The notes beneath the pieces are model-generated. The model was not told the origin of the DNA and made no database searches. It was given only the letters and a program-made list of their open reading frames with translations. A program made the translations under genes and the position numbers. 64,000 bases of DNA from Phycisphaerales bacterium (GTDB lineage Bacteria > Planctomycetota > Phycisphaerae > Phycisphaerales > UBA1924), in assembly GCA_020847535.1 (NCBI GenBank), contig JADLBU010000037.1:1-64000 (forward strand), read 5' to 3'. Below are positions 16,587 to 25,035 of this stretch, one piece after another. The stretch's first letter is position 1; each line of letters opens with the position of its first letter.

Positions 16587-17210
16587 ATGGGTGTGGCTGA
16601 ACCCAACTCCATCTCCGTGCAGCGCTGGGGGGGCCCGTGGGAAGCGGCGGAGCAGCGGATGGGGCAGCAGATGGCGGATGGCGATGATGCCGGGTTGATT
16701 GCCAGGGCCTGCGGGAACCCGGATGGGTTCGCGGAGATCTACCTGCGGCATTACCAGGCGGTGGCGGGGCTGATCTACCGGCGAACGGGGGATCAGCATG
16801 TCACGGATGACCTGACGGCGGATGTGTTCCTGGCGGCGTATCGGGCGTTGCCGAGGTATCGCGTGGGGGGGACGCCGCTGAGGGCGTGGCTTTTGAGGAT
16901 CGCGAGCAACCGGGTGAATCGGTGGGTGCGGCGGGGGCGCGGGATGATCGACATCCTGGCGCGGCTGGCGAGGCTGCGGCCGGTGTCGGAGATGCCACGG
17001 GAGGTTCGTGAGTATCCGGTGGCGCTGCGGGCGCTGTTGTCCTTGGCACCTGAGTACCAGACGGTGATGTCGCTGCACCACCTGGAGGGATTGGGAATCG
17101 AAGAGGCGGCGCTGGTTCTGGAGTGTCCGATCGGGACGGTGAAGTCGCGTTTGAACAGGGCTCGTGCTGGGATGCGCAGAGCGCTTGGTGAGATGGGAGA
17201 ACTGTCATGA
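16587..17210 (+). CDS. ECF-type RNA polymerase sigma factor
   Basis: 207 residues. Region 2 reads YLRHYQAVAGLIYRRTG...VTDDLTADVFLAAYRALPRY. Region 4 reads LAPEYQTVMSLHHLEGLGIEEAALVL, followed by the helix-turn-helix C-P-I-G-T-V-K-S-R-L. No region 1 or 3 is present, so it is of the extracytoplasmic-function type and directs RNA polymerase to a small regulon. It overlaps the next gene by four bases (ATGA). That gene encodes a one-span membrane protein, the usual position of an anti-sigma partner. The first 30 residues are not family-like, so an internal start such as the ATG at 16662 is possible. Confidence 0.88.
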   Translation: MGVAEPNSISVQRWGGPWEAAEQRMGQQMADGDDAGLIARACGNPDGFAEIYLRHYQAVAGLIYRRTGDQHVTDDLTADVFLAAYRALPRYRVGGTPLRAWLLRIASNRVNRWVRRGRGMIDILARLARLRPVSEMPREVREYPVALRALLSLAPEYQTVMSLHHLEGLGIEEAALVLECPIGTVKSRLNRARAGMRRALGEMGELS

Positions 17211-17731
17211 AGAAGGCGCATGGTTCGGTGAACTCCCCTGCTGCTTCCACACCAACGGGCGCGATCACATCCAGGGATTCCGGTTCAGCATCAGGATCGG
17301 TTGATCCTGTCGATTCGGCGATCGGCTCGCTGTCATCCGCGCGTTGGATGCAGGAGCCTGATTGGGCGGTTTTCAAGGAGAAGATCATGGAAGCACGGCG
17401 TTCGAGGTTTGCAGGGATTCGTCGTCGGCCGATGTTCTTCGGGGCGGTCGCGCTGGCGGCGGCGGGGACTGTGCTGGCGGCGGCGGGGTATGTGTATTAC
17501 AAGGTGTACGACGTGAAGGGTGAGATGCGGCTGGATGACGGCACGGTGGCGCCGTTCGAGGGCCAGGTGGTCACCGAGGGGGAGCAGACGCACGTTGAGA
17601 TGTCTGTGGATGCGAGCGGATCGACGGCGGGTGGCGCGGCGACTTTCGTGACGGAGGATGGCCGGACGATTCAGTTGAACGTCGTGCGGGAAGCGGATGG
17701 GAAGAAGGCGGAGGAGAAGAAGCCGGAGTGA
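17207..17731 (+). CDS. Single-span membrane protein, possible anti-sigma partner
   Basis: 174 residues. The N-terminal 60 residues are Ser/Ala-rich and probably cytoplasmic, with WMQEPDWAVFKEKIMEAR as a possible sigma-binding helix. One transmembrane segment follows (PMFFGAVALAAAGTVLAAAG). The extracytoplasmic part ends in a Lys/Glu-rich tail. It lacks the HxxxCxxC motif of zinc anti-sigma (ZAS) factors. Its ATG overlaps the sigma-factor stop by four bases, so translation is coupled. The anti-sigma role rests on position and topology only. Confidence 0.7.
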   Translation: MKKAHGSVNSPAASTPTGAITSRDSGSASGSVDPVDSAIGSLSSARWMQEPDWAVFKEKIMEARRSRFAGIRRRPMFFGAVALAAAGTVLAAAGYVYYKVYDVKGEMRLDDGTVAPFEGQVVTEGEQTHVEMSVDASGSTAGGAATFVTEDGRTIQLNVVREADGKKAEEKKPE

Positions 17732-17752
17732 TGGGCATTTGAGTGCTTCTTA

Positions 17753-17780
17753 CAAGGCCTGCGCTCGCGCGGGCCTTTGT
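17753..17780 (+). terminator. Hairpin terminator after the sigma operon
   Basis: aaggcc and ggcctt arms enclose an inner gcgc/gcgc stem, followed by tttgttg. It lies about 20 bases after the stop and is consistent with an intrinsic terminator. Confidence 0.6.
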
Positions 17781-18017
17781 TGCGTGAGGCGTGGGGCTGA
17801 AGCCGTTGTGCGGGGAACCCCGCTGGAAACGGGCTGAAATGTTGTTGAGGGAGCGTGGGGTCGGGGGTCGCGTTGCGTACCACGGTTGAAGCCGTTGCCT
17901 AGTAGCGGGCAACGCCGCTGAAGCGGGCTGACGAGGATGCCAGCTGCGCATGAGCCTGTGAGAGGCAAAGAGCCTATGCAGCGCGTGTCACAACGGATTG
18001 CGTGTGTGGAAGCGTGC
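17781..18017. repeat. Spacer with ggctgaagcc-type repeats
   Basis: No gene is visible. Two related half-elements follow each other: ggggctgaagccgttg ... gaacgggctgaaatg-like, and cggttgaagccgttgcc ... ccgctgaagcgggctg. Both carry the GCTGAAGC core seen in other spacers of the window. They look like dispersed intergenic hairpin repeats. Confidence 0.45.
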
Positions 18018-18056
18018 TGAAAACAGCGCAGCCGCGCCATGGAGGCGCGGCTGCGG
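18018..18056 (-). terminator. Terminator of the PEP-CTERM-like gene
   Basis: A perfect 11-bp stem (18028-18038/18044-18054, gcagccgcgcc) with loop atgga is followed on the minus strand by GCTGTTTTCAGC. It lies 27 bases after the stop of the minus-strand gene. Confidence 0.75.
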
Positions 18057-18082
18057 TGGAAATGTGCTGTGCCGTCGGGTGC

Positions 18083-18754
18083 TTAGCGCCGGCGACGGAG
18101 GCCGACGAGGGCGCCGGCTCCGGCGAGGGCGAAGGCGCCGGGGGCGGGAACGGCGTTGACGACGATCTGGACGTTGTCGAGGCCGAAGCTCTCATCGCTG
18201 CCGCCCTGCCAGCCGCCGCCGGTGGCATCGAAGTCGATGGTGAGGGTGCTGGCGGTGTGGGGGATGTTGTCGAGGGTGGGATCGTTGCCGAGGTTATAGG
18301 CGATGTCCTGCCAGCCGCTGAAGCCGTAGCTACCCTGGCCGAGGAAGACACCGGCGGGCGGGACGTAGTTGGAGCTGCCGGTGGCGACGGCGAATGTGTG
18401 GTGGAAGACCTCGCTGCCATCAACCTTGATGCGGAAGCCATCGGGGCCGTAGCCGCTGCCATCGCCATCCCAGCTGTCGATGATGCCGAGCAGGAGGTTG
18501 ATGGAGACGCTGTCGTGTGCTGGGAGGTTGGTGAGGGTGAGGGTGGTGGTCGCGGCGGGCCAGATGCTGTTGCGCAGGAGCTTGGCGCCTGCGCCGAAGG
18601 CGGAATAGCCCTCGGAGTTCTCGACCGACACGATCCCGCTCCACTGAGGGGCGGCAGCGCCGGATTCGAAGTTGTCGTTGAACACCTCGAGCGGATCGGC
18701 AAAAGCCGTCGCCGAGCATGCAGCCACTACCGCGAGCGTTATCAGCTTCTTCAT
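18083..18754 (-). CDS. Secreted PEP-CTERM-like protein
   Basis: 223 residues. A signal peptide (MKKLITLAVVAACSATAFA) is followed by a beta-rich extracellular part containing NDNFESGAAAPQWSG and DSWDGDGSGYGPDGFRIKVD, reminiscent of lectin/jelly-roll folds. The C-terminus V-P-A-P-G-A-F-A-L-A-G-A-G-A-L-V-G-L-R-R-R-R combines a short motif, one hydrophobic span and an Arg cluster. This is the sorting-signal layout of PEP-CTERM proteins common in Phycisphaerae, and an exosortase elsewhere would process it. A GGAGAAAG ribosome-binding site supports the ATG at 18754. Partner or ligand unknown. Confidence 0.82.
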   Translation of the reverse strand: MKKLITLAVVAACSATAFADPLEVFNDNFESGAAAPQWSGIVSVENSEGYSAFGAGAKLLRNSIWPAATTTLTLTNLPAHDSVSINLLLGIIDSWDGDGSGYGPDGFRIKVDGSEVFHHTFAVATGSSNYVPPAGVFLGQGSYGFSGWQDIAYNLGNDPTLDNIPHTASTLTIDFDATGGGWQGGSDESFGLDNVQIVVNAVPAPGAFALAGAGALVGLRRRR

Positions 18755-18913
18755 GGTCTTTCTCCGTATGTGGGGTGTCCTGTAGCCCCGGTACGCGAAA
18801 TACGGCCATGGTTTGCGCGGGGATCCAACGTAACTCCAGGCAGATACGCTATTTCCGACGCGCGGGGGTCGCACAGCCCTCAGGGGTCATCCGGGCGGCC
18901 TTTTGCGCGCACG

Positions 18914-18942
18914 GTGAGGCCCTAGAACATGGTTCCTATAAT
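18914..18942 (+). promoter_or_regulatory. Candidate promoter of the thiolase gene
   Basis: A perfect TATAAT lies at 18937-18942. The -35 position (about 18914-18919, gtgagg) matches TTGACA at only three places, so the site relies on its -10 box. The thiolase ATG is 54 bases downstream. Confidence 0.45.
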
Positions 18943-18995
18943 CTCTTCCCTCTTTGCGATGGCCGCGATGAGGATGTGTCATTGAGGAGTTCCGC

Positions 18996-20195
18996 ATGTC
19001 TTCCGCAGCCGCGATCCCCGTGATTCTGTCCGCCAAGCGCACGCCGATCGGCCGGTTTTTCGGCGGGTTGTCGAAGGTGCCATCTCCGCAGATCGGGTCG
19101 TATGCGCTGAGGGCGGCGATCGATGGGATCGGGGGGGTGGAGAAGGTCGGATCGCAGGTGGATGAGGCGATCTTCGGGTGCGTGCTTCAGGCGGGGCTGG
19201 GGCAGAACCCGGCGCGGCAGGCGGGGCTCAAGGCCGGGCTTCCTGACACGCTGTCGGCCAAGACGATCAATAAGGTGTGCGGATCGGGGCTCGAGGCGGT
19301 GATGATGGCGGCCCAGTCGATCAAGGCCGGTGATAACCAGCTGGTCGCGGCGGGCGGGTTTGAGAGCATGACGGGTGCGCCGCACTTTGCGCGGGTGCGA
19401 GAGGGTGTGAAGTACGGGCCGGCGAGCATGGAAGATCACATGGCGTTTGATGGGCTGCGGTGCGCTTTTGAGGGCTGGCCCATGGGGAACGCGGCGGACC
19501 ACATCGCCAAGAAGTACGAGATTTCGCGGGCCGAGCAGGACCGGTTCAGCGTGCAGTCTCATCAGCGGGCGGCGGAGGCAACCAAGCAGGGGTGGTTCAA
19601 GAACGAGATCGTGGCGTTGAGCGGTGAGCAGTGCCTGGACAAGAAGTCGCCGGGGGTCGCGGCGGATGAGGGGATCCGCGGGGATTCGACGATCGAATCG
19701 GTGGGGAAGCTGCGGCCGGTGTTTGAGAAGGATGGGACGGTGACGGCGGCGAACGCGAGCCAGATCTCGGATGGGGGAGCGGCGATCATGGTGGCTTCGC
19801 TGGCGAAGGCGGAGCAACTGGGCGTGAAGCCGATCGCGAAGATCATCGCGTACGCGACCAGCGGGGTGGCGCCCAAGGACATCTTTGCTGCGCCGATCAC
19901 GGGCGTGCAGGAGGTTCTGAAGAAGGCGGGGCTCTCGGTGAATGACATTGACCTGTTTGAGATCAACGAGGCGTTCGCCGCGCAGGTGCTGTGCAATATC
20001 AAGGTGCTGGGGATTCCGGAGGCGAAGCTGAACATCTGCGGGGGCGGGATCGCGCTGGGGCATCCGATCGGGGCGTCGGGGGCGCGGGTGTTGACAACGC
20101 TGATTCACCAGTTGCAGCGGACGGGTGGGAAGAGAGGGGTGGCGGGGCTCTGCCTGGGTGGGGGGAATAGTGTGGCGGTGGTGGTGGAGGTGTGA
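18996..20195 (+). CDS. Acetyl-CoA C-acetyltransferase (thiolase)
   Basis: 399 residues, standard length. It condenses two acetyl-CoA to acetoacetyl-CoA or cleaves 3-ketoacyl-CoA. All active-site blocks are present: the nucleophilic Cys in NKVCGSGLEAVMMAAQSI, INEAFAAQV, GGGIALGHPIGASGAR with its catalytic His, and the second Cys in CLGGGNSVAVV. The start at MSSAAAIPVIL fits the family. It has its own candidate promoter and a strong terminator, so it is probably monocistronic. It may serve ketone-body/butyrate or fatty-acid metabolism with the crotonases at 7.7-9.5 kb; that link is inferred. Confidence 0.94.
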   Translation: MSSAAAIPVILSAKRTPIGRFFGGLSKVPSPQIGSYALRAAIDGIGGVEKVGSQVDEAIFGCVLQAGLGQNPARQAGLKAGLPDTLSAKTINKVCGSGLEAVMMAAQSIKAGDNQLVAAGGFESMTGAPHFARVREGVKYGPASMEDHMAFDGLRCAFEGWPMGNAADHIAKKYEISRAEQDRFSVQSHQRAAEATKQGWFKNEIVALSGEQCLDKKSPGVAADEGIRGDSTIESVGKLRPVFEKDGTVTAANASQISDGGAAIMVASLAKAEQLGVKPIAKIIAYATSGVAPKDIFAAPITGVQEVLKKAGLSVNDIDLFEINEAFAAQVLCNIKVLGIPEAKLNICGGGIALGHPIGASGARVLTTLIHQLQRTGGKRGVAGLCLGGGNSVAVVVEV

Positions 20196-20220
20196 GGTCT
20201 TGGTTTTGATCGCTGATTCT

Positions 20221-20246
20221 GAGCCCCTTCTTGGGGCTCTTTTTGT
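20221..20246 (+). terminator. Intrinsic terminator of the thiolase gene
   Basis: gagcccc-ttctt-ggggctc (7-bp stem) is followed by ttttttgtttt. It lies 25 bases after the stop. Confidence 0.92.
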
Positions 20247-20541
20247 TTTGGTTCATGAGGGATGACGGGGGCGAATGAGTGCCGCCCTTTCAGGGCTCGC
20301 ACAGGGCAGATCTGCGTGAATACTCGTTCGCGGCTCGGAGCCCGCAGGAATCTTGTCTACGTTGGGGGGGCGGATGGCGGTTACCGAGGGCCAGATGCTT
20401 CGTATCGATCGTGCGAGTCTCGGCTCACCCACTTCATGCGTGAAGAGGGGAAGGACAATCGCTTCCAGCGGCTGGCTACCAACGGGCGCCCCCTTTCAGG
20501 TGCGGGGGGCCACGGGTGCTGTGGAGGCGGGGGAGGGGCTT
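20247..20541. repeat. Repeat-bearing spacer, no gene seen
   Basis: It contains a TTC-loop mini-hairpin (gccct-ttc-agggc, 20284-20296). A second element at about 20465-20485 reads ccagcggctgg followed by ctaccaacgggc. The latter shares the hairpin-then-accaac layout with the elements at 24840 and 55694. No coding frame is convincing. Confidence 0.45.
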
Positions 20542-21042
20542 TCAAGGGGAATTGGGCTTGGCTTTGACCTGCTCGGTCATGTCGCGGACGTAGCGCTGGA
20601 ACTCATCGTGGAGGATCTTCATCTTTCGATCGTCGATCATCTTCTGGAATGATTCCTCCTGTTCGAGGGTCTTCATGCGATCGACCCAGCTCTGGTAGTA
20701 GTCGTCGGGGAGCTGCTCCATGCGGTGGCTGAACCAGACGATCTCGAAGATGGAGAGCTGCATGAGGTTCATGAAGTACTCGCGGATCTCCTGATCGGTC
20801 TGGAGGTCGACGACATCGTGCTTGTAGATCTTGGCGAGCGAGGGGTCATCGACGCGCATGCGTCGGAGCTGCATCTGGAGCTCGACGAGCTTGGTGAAGT
20901 TGGTGACGTAGGCGGCCTTCCGCCAGTGGCGGAACTGGAGGCCGGTGAAGACGAGGCCGGCGACGAAGACGATGATGGTGAAGAACTGGAGGAGGATCTT
21001 CAGCCATTCGAGCGTGAGGCTGGTTTCGGGCATGGGGCGCAT
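20542..21042 (-). CDS. Small membrane-anchored hypothetical protein
   Basis: 166 residues (163 from the ATG at 21033). One N-terminal transmembrane segment (ILLQFFTIIVFVAGLVFTGL) is followed by a helical, charged cytoplasmic-looking domain with QMQLRRMRVDDPSLAKIY and YYQSWVDRMKTLEQEESFQKM. This resembles the DUF6082/DUF4760-type group of proteins, one membrane anchor plus a helical domain, but I cannot name the family with confidence. It is convergent with the thiolase and divergent from the gluzincin gene. Confidence 0.7.
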   Translation of the reverse strand: MRPMPETSLTLEWLKILLQFFTIIVFVAGLVFTGLQFRHWRKAAYVTNFTKLVELQMQLRRMRVDDPSLAKIYKHDVVDLQTDQEIREYFMNLMQLSIFEIVWFSHRMEQLPDDYYQSWVDRMKTLEQEESFQKMIDDRKMKILHDEFQRYVRDMTEQVKAKPNSP

Positions 21043-21186
21043 GGTATGGGGGTGTGCGGATCCCTGGTGTGCGCACGGGCACGCGGGTGATTCTCAGGTC
21101 TCACGGGGTGCGATCCTGCGGTACACTGGGGAACACGTGCGGGGGAACTCGGCTTGAGTGCCGGGGTGATCGAAGGGGGAATCGCT

Positions 21187-23226
21187 GTGAAAAAGGCGAG
21201 CAAGTCCGGGAGCAAGCGTGCTGGTAGTGGGCGGGCGGTGGCGACAGGTCGCGGGAGTTCGTTCCGCGGCGGAGCGTCGAAAGTGCCGGCGACCCCGACT
21301 CGGCGGCGGCTTCGGGTGTATGCGTTTGATCCAAGCCTGAGCACGCGGCTGGACATGTGGCGAGCCAACCAGGTGACGCTGAACCTGCCGTGGGAGCCCT
21401 TGGGGGTTTGGAACGGCCGCGAGGCGGTGAAGGGGCCGGTGGGGGACTATCTGGAAGTGGTGGATGTGGATCCGGCGAGCGGGTTGTCGTACGAGCCGGT
21501 GGATCTGGATGAGGCGAGGCTGCTGGCGAGCGATGGGGTGGAGGCCAGCGAGATCGATCCGAAGTTCCACCAGCAGATGGTGTACGCGGTGGGGATGAAC
21601 ACGATCGTGCATTTCGAGCGTGCGCTGGGTCGGAGCGCGATGTGGAACCCGCGGTGGGTGTTTCGAGGGGGAAAGTGGAGCCAGGAGTACGTGCATCGGC
21701 TGCGGATGTATCCGCACGCGATGCGCGAGGCGAATGCGTATTACAGCCCGGACAAGAAGGCGATCCTGTTCGGGTACTTCAAGGCGGTGGATGACGGTTC
21801 TGGGTTGATCATGCCGGGCTCGACGGTGTTCACGTGCCTTTCGCACGACATCATCGCGCACGAGGTGACGCATGCGCTGCTGGATGGGCTTCACCCGTAC
21901 TTCACGGATGCGAGCAACGCGGATGTGCTGGCGTTTCACGAGGCGTTCGCGGACATCGTGGCGATCTTCTCCCGGTTCTCGATGCCGGAGGTTGTGAGGA
22001 CGGAGTTGGCACGTGCGCAGGGGCGGTTTGACGCGGAGAACATGCTGGGGAAGCTGGCCCAGCAGTTCGGGGCGGCTCTTGGGAAGCGGAAGGGGCTGCG
22101 GGAGTACATCGGGAAGGAAGCGGATCCATCGCTGATCAAGCGGACGATGGAGCCGCACGACCGGGGGGCGATCCTGGTCGCGGCGGTGTTCGATGCGTTC
22201 ATGGGGATCTATCGGCACCGGACGCGTGACTTGATGCGGATCGCGACGGGAGGGACCGGGGTGATGCCGGATGGTGACCTGCACCCGGACCTGGTGGAGC
22301 GGCTGTCGCGGGAGGCGTTCACATCGGCGCGGCACGTGCTGACGATCTGCGTGCGGGCGCTGGACTATTGCCCTCCGGTGGACATCACGTTCGGCGAGTA
22401 TCTGCGATCGCTGATCACGGCGGATACGGACATGGTGCCCGATGATGACAAGAGTTATCGCGTGGCGATCATCGAGGGGTTCCGGCGGCACGGGATCTAT
22501 CCCGAGGGTGTGAACTCGATGTCGGAGGAGGCGCTGCGTTGGGAGCGTCCGCAGTTTTCGGAGGGGTTGCAGGAGTGCATCGCGGCGGCGCTCGAGGAGG
22601 TGGAACGGCGCGAGAAGAAGGATGGACGGCGTGAAGAAGTCGTGCCGCACGGGGTGTTCTTGCGTGGGACGACCCCCCCACCGCACCTGACTCAGCGAGG
22701 TCGGGCGCACGTCAAGATGGACAGGGCGTGCACGATCATCCGGGACTATCTGCTGAAGCACCTGAAGGATGAGCCGGACATCCAGTGGCAGCTTGGCGTG
22801 TGCGCGGGGAAGCGGACGCCGGGGTCGGTGCATGCGCTGGATTCGCGGGGTCGGCCGAGCTTCCAGGTGAACCGGCTGCGGCAGGCACGGCGGGTCGGGC
22901 CGGCGGGGATCGAGGTCGCGGATTACGTGCTGGAGATCACGCAGAAGCGGGATGGGTTCATTGACCCCGAGCGGCAGAAGGAAGTGGACAAGCCTTCGCG
23001 GAGCGCCGGCGGGCGGAGCGGCGGGGCGGACTTCGTGATGCGGGGAGGATGCACGCTCAACATCGACATGAAGTCGCACCAGGTGCGGTACTGCATGGCC
23101 AAGAACATCCTGAGTGATCGACGGCTGGAGCGGCAGCGGGAGTTCCTGGGGTGCGGTGTGCCGGGGATGGGGATCTACTCGGGGAAGGCGGACCGTGAGA
23201 CGTTCGCGATGCTGCACCGGCATTGA
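21187..23226 (+). CDS. Gluzincin-like (M4-type) zinc metallopeptidase
   Basis: 679 residues from the GTG at 21187, preceded by gaaggggga. The zinc motif is H225-E-V-T-H229 in AHEVTHALLDGLHPYF, with the third ligand probably E252 in FHEAFADIVAIF (GluZincin layout). The N-terminus is Lys/Ser/Gly-rich and positively charged, with no signal peptide, so the enzyme is probably cytoplasmic, unlike classic secreted M4 thermolysins. The C-terminal 250 residues (for example ALEEVERREKKDGRREE and ADFVMRGGCTLNIDMKSH) match nothing that I recognise. The MBL-fold gene starts 18 bases after the stop, so the two probably work together. Substrate unknown. Confidence 0.8.
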   Translation: MKKASKSGSKRAGSGRAVATGRGSSFRGGASKVPATPTRRRLRVYAFDPSLSTRLDMWRANQVTLNLPWEPLGVWNGREAVKGPVGDYLEVVDVDPASGLSYEPVDLDEARLLASDGVEASEIDPKFHQQMVYAVGMNTIVHFERALGRSAMWNPRWVFRGGKWSQEYVHRLRMYPHAMREANAYYSPDKKAILFGYFKAVDDGSGLIMPGSTVFTCLSHDIIAHEVTHALLDGLHPYFTDASNADVLAFHEAFADIVAIFSRFSMPEVVRTELARAQGRFDAENMLGKLAQQFGAALGKRKGLREYIGKEADPSLIKRTMEPHDRGAILVAAVFDAFMGIYRHRTRDLMRIATGGTGVMPDGDLHPDLVERLSREAFTSARHVLTICVRALDYCPPVDITFGEYLRSLITADTDMVPDDDKSYRVAIIEGFRRHGIYPEGVNSMSEEALRWERPQFSEGLQECIAAALEEVERREKKDGRREEVVPHGVFLRGTTPPPHLTQRGRAHVKMDRACTIIRDYLLKHLKDEPDIQWQLGVCAGKRTPGSVHALDSRGRPSFQVNRLRQARRVGPAGIEVADYVLEITQKRDGFIDPERQKEVDKPSRSAGGRSGGADFVMRGGCTLNIDMKSHQVRYCMAKNILSDRRLERQREFLGCGVPGMGIYSGKADRETFAMLHRH

Positions 23227-23244
23227 TTGCGGGGAGATCGAGCG

Positions 23245-24711
23245 ATGGCGAAGAGGACCAAGATGTGGCCGGCGGCGAGCGTGCGGATGTACCGGCAGGG
23301 GCTGGGCGATTGCTTTCTGATTTCACTGGGGAAGGCGGATGGGGCCGCGCACCACATCGTGATCGACTGCGGGGTGTGGGATGTGTCGGTGCCGGCGCGT
23401 GAGAGGATCAAGAAGTGCGCGGAGGACATCAAGACGCGGACGGGAGGGCGCATCGATCTGCTGGTGGTGACGCACGAGCATTGGGATCACGTATCGGGTT
23501 TCTCGGAGCTGCAGGCAAGGTCGGTTTTCGCGTCGATGGAGATCAAGGAGATCCTGCTGGCGTGGACGGAGGATCCGGAGGATGAACTGGGGCTGGCGCT
23601 CAAGGGCAAGTACGCGGCGATCAAGCACCGGCTGGCGGCGGCGTTCACGGATGCGGGGAAGGCGGGCCTGGGGGTGAACAGCGGGGTCGGGACGGTGCTC
23701 GCGGCGGGCGGGCTGGGGGTGGGGCTGGGGGTGGGAACCAACCCCAGCGAGGCGCTGGACTGGGTGAAGGGGCTGGTGAAGGGCTCCAAGCCGGCGACGG
23801 TGAGATACGGGATGCCGGGCAAGATCATCGAAGTTCCGGGTGCGAAGATCTACGTGCTGGGTCCGCCGCACAGCGAGGAGGATCTCCGCAAGGCGCAGGG
23901 GGGCAAGAAGGCGAAGAAGGAAGGCGAGACGTACCTGACCGAGTCACTTTTTGACGAGCTGAGCGACCTGAACGGGATGATCGCCGGCGGTCTGGGGAGC
24001 GGTCTAGCCGCCGCGGGCCGGATGGCGGTGTCACCCGGAGGCGTGATGCCGTGGGACAATGGGCGTCCGTTCGGGGGCACGATCGGGGAGCGGCTTTCGG
24101 GGCGCACGAGCAATCCGTTCGTTCGCGAGGTGTACTACGGGAAGGGTGAGGGCAAGGGGCATGCTGCCAGGGCGGGATCTGGCTGGCGTGGGATCGATCA
24201 GGAGTGGGTGTCGGCGATGTCGGAGCTGGCGCTGCGGATGGACAAGTTCACGAACAACACGAGTTTGGCGCTGGCGATCGAGCTGACGGGAAGCCGGCGG
24301 GTGCTGCTGTTCCCTGCGGATGCGCAGTTCGGGAACTGGTCATCGTGGGATTCGGTGAAGTTTGAAGATGGTGTAAAGGCATCGGAGCTGCTGGGGCGGA
24401 CGGTGCTGTACAAGGTGGGTCATCACGGGAGCCATAACGCGACGCTGCGGGAGCGGGGGCTCAAGCGGATGAATTCGCCGGACCTGATGGCGATGATCCC
24501 GGTGGATGAGGCGTTCGCTCACAAGCAGCCGGGGGGCGGTTGGAAGATGCCGTACCCGCAGCTGTTGAAGGAGCTCCAGGAGCAGACCAAGGGGAGGGTG
24601 ATGCGGGCCGACACGGGGCTTCCGAAGACCACGAGCATGAAGCCGGAGGTACGCAGCGCGTTCAAGAAATCGGCGACGCAGTCGAAGCTCTATGTGCAGG
24701 TGGACCTGTAG
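23245..24711 (+). CDS. MBL-fold metallohydrolase (ComEC/Rec2-type domain)
   Basis: 488 residues from the ATG at 23245, preceded by ggggag. The metallo-beta-lactamase motif is T-H77-E-H79-W-D81-H82 in LLVVTHEHWDHVSGF. A later segment reads VLLFPADAQFGNW and YKVGHHGSHNATL, the arrangement found in ComEC-like hydrolase domains. Between them lies an insertion of about 220 residues with a hydrophobic Gly-rich stretch (LAAGGLGVGLGVGTNPSEA) that may contact a membrane or a partner. No signal peptide is seen. It is the second gene of the operon with the gluzincin. The substrate (nucleic acid, nucleotide or small molecule) is unknown. Confidence 0.8.
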   Translation: MAKRTKMWPAASVRMYRQGLGDCFLISLGKADGAAHHIVIDCGVWDVSVPARERIKKCAEDIKTRTGGRIDLLVVTHEHWDHVSGFSELQARSVFASMEIKEILLAWTEDPEDELGLALKGKYAAIKHRLAAAFTDAGKAGLGVNSGVGTVLAAGGLGVGLGVGTNPSEALDWVKGLVKGSKPATVRYGMPGKIIEVPGAKIYVLGPPHSEEDLRKAQGGKKAKKEGETYLTESLFDELSDLNGMIAGGLGSGLAAAGRMAVSPGGVMPWDNGRPFGGTIGERLSGRTSNPFVREVYYGKGEGKGHAARAGSGWRGIDQEWVSAMSELALRMDKFTNNTSLALAIELTGSRRVLLFPADAQFGNWSSWDSVKFEDGVKASELLGRTVLYKVGHHGSHNATLRERGLKRMNSPDLMAMIPVDEAFAHKQPGGGWKMPYPQLLKELQEQTKGRVMRADTGLPKTTSMKPEVRSAFKKSATQSKLYVQVDL

Positions 24712-25035
24712 GGGGCCGTTGCGCTGGGAGCCGCTTGCATATTGGGCATGCGCTGCTTCTTGCCGGCTAGGCAGTTTCTTGAGCAGCCGGAGGCCTCATC
24801 CGCCCGTTTCACGGGCTGGAGAGGGAGGAAGGCGTTTTCCAGCGGCTGCGCCGCTGCCAACCAACGGTCGCCGATTTCAGCGGCGAGAGATTCAGGGGAT
24901 TGTGTCGGGGATCGGATTGTGCCGCGGATGCTGGAGGGACCGAGACTTCCAATGCAATCGCGTTGGGTTACTATCCGCTCGCGCCGGCTGGGGATCGTGA
25001 TTGTGGCTGCGGCGCTGGAGTGAGCGGCACGCCGT
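24712..25035. repeat. Spacer with TTC/TGC-loop mini-hairpins
   Basis: No gene is seen. Hairpins lie at 24802-24816 (gcccgt-ttc-acgggc) and 24840-24856 (cagcggc-tgc-gccgctg), followed by caaccaacgg and a further cagcggcg. The order hairpin, about 25 bases, hairpin, accaac matches the composite element at 55653-55740. Confidence 0.5.
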
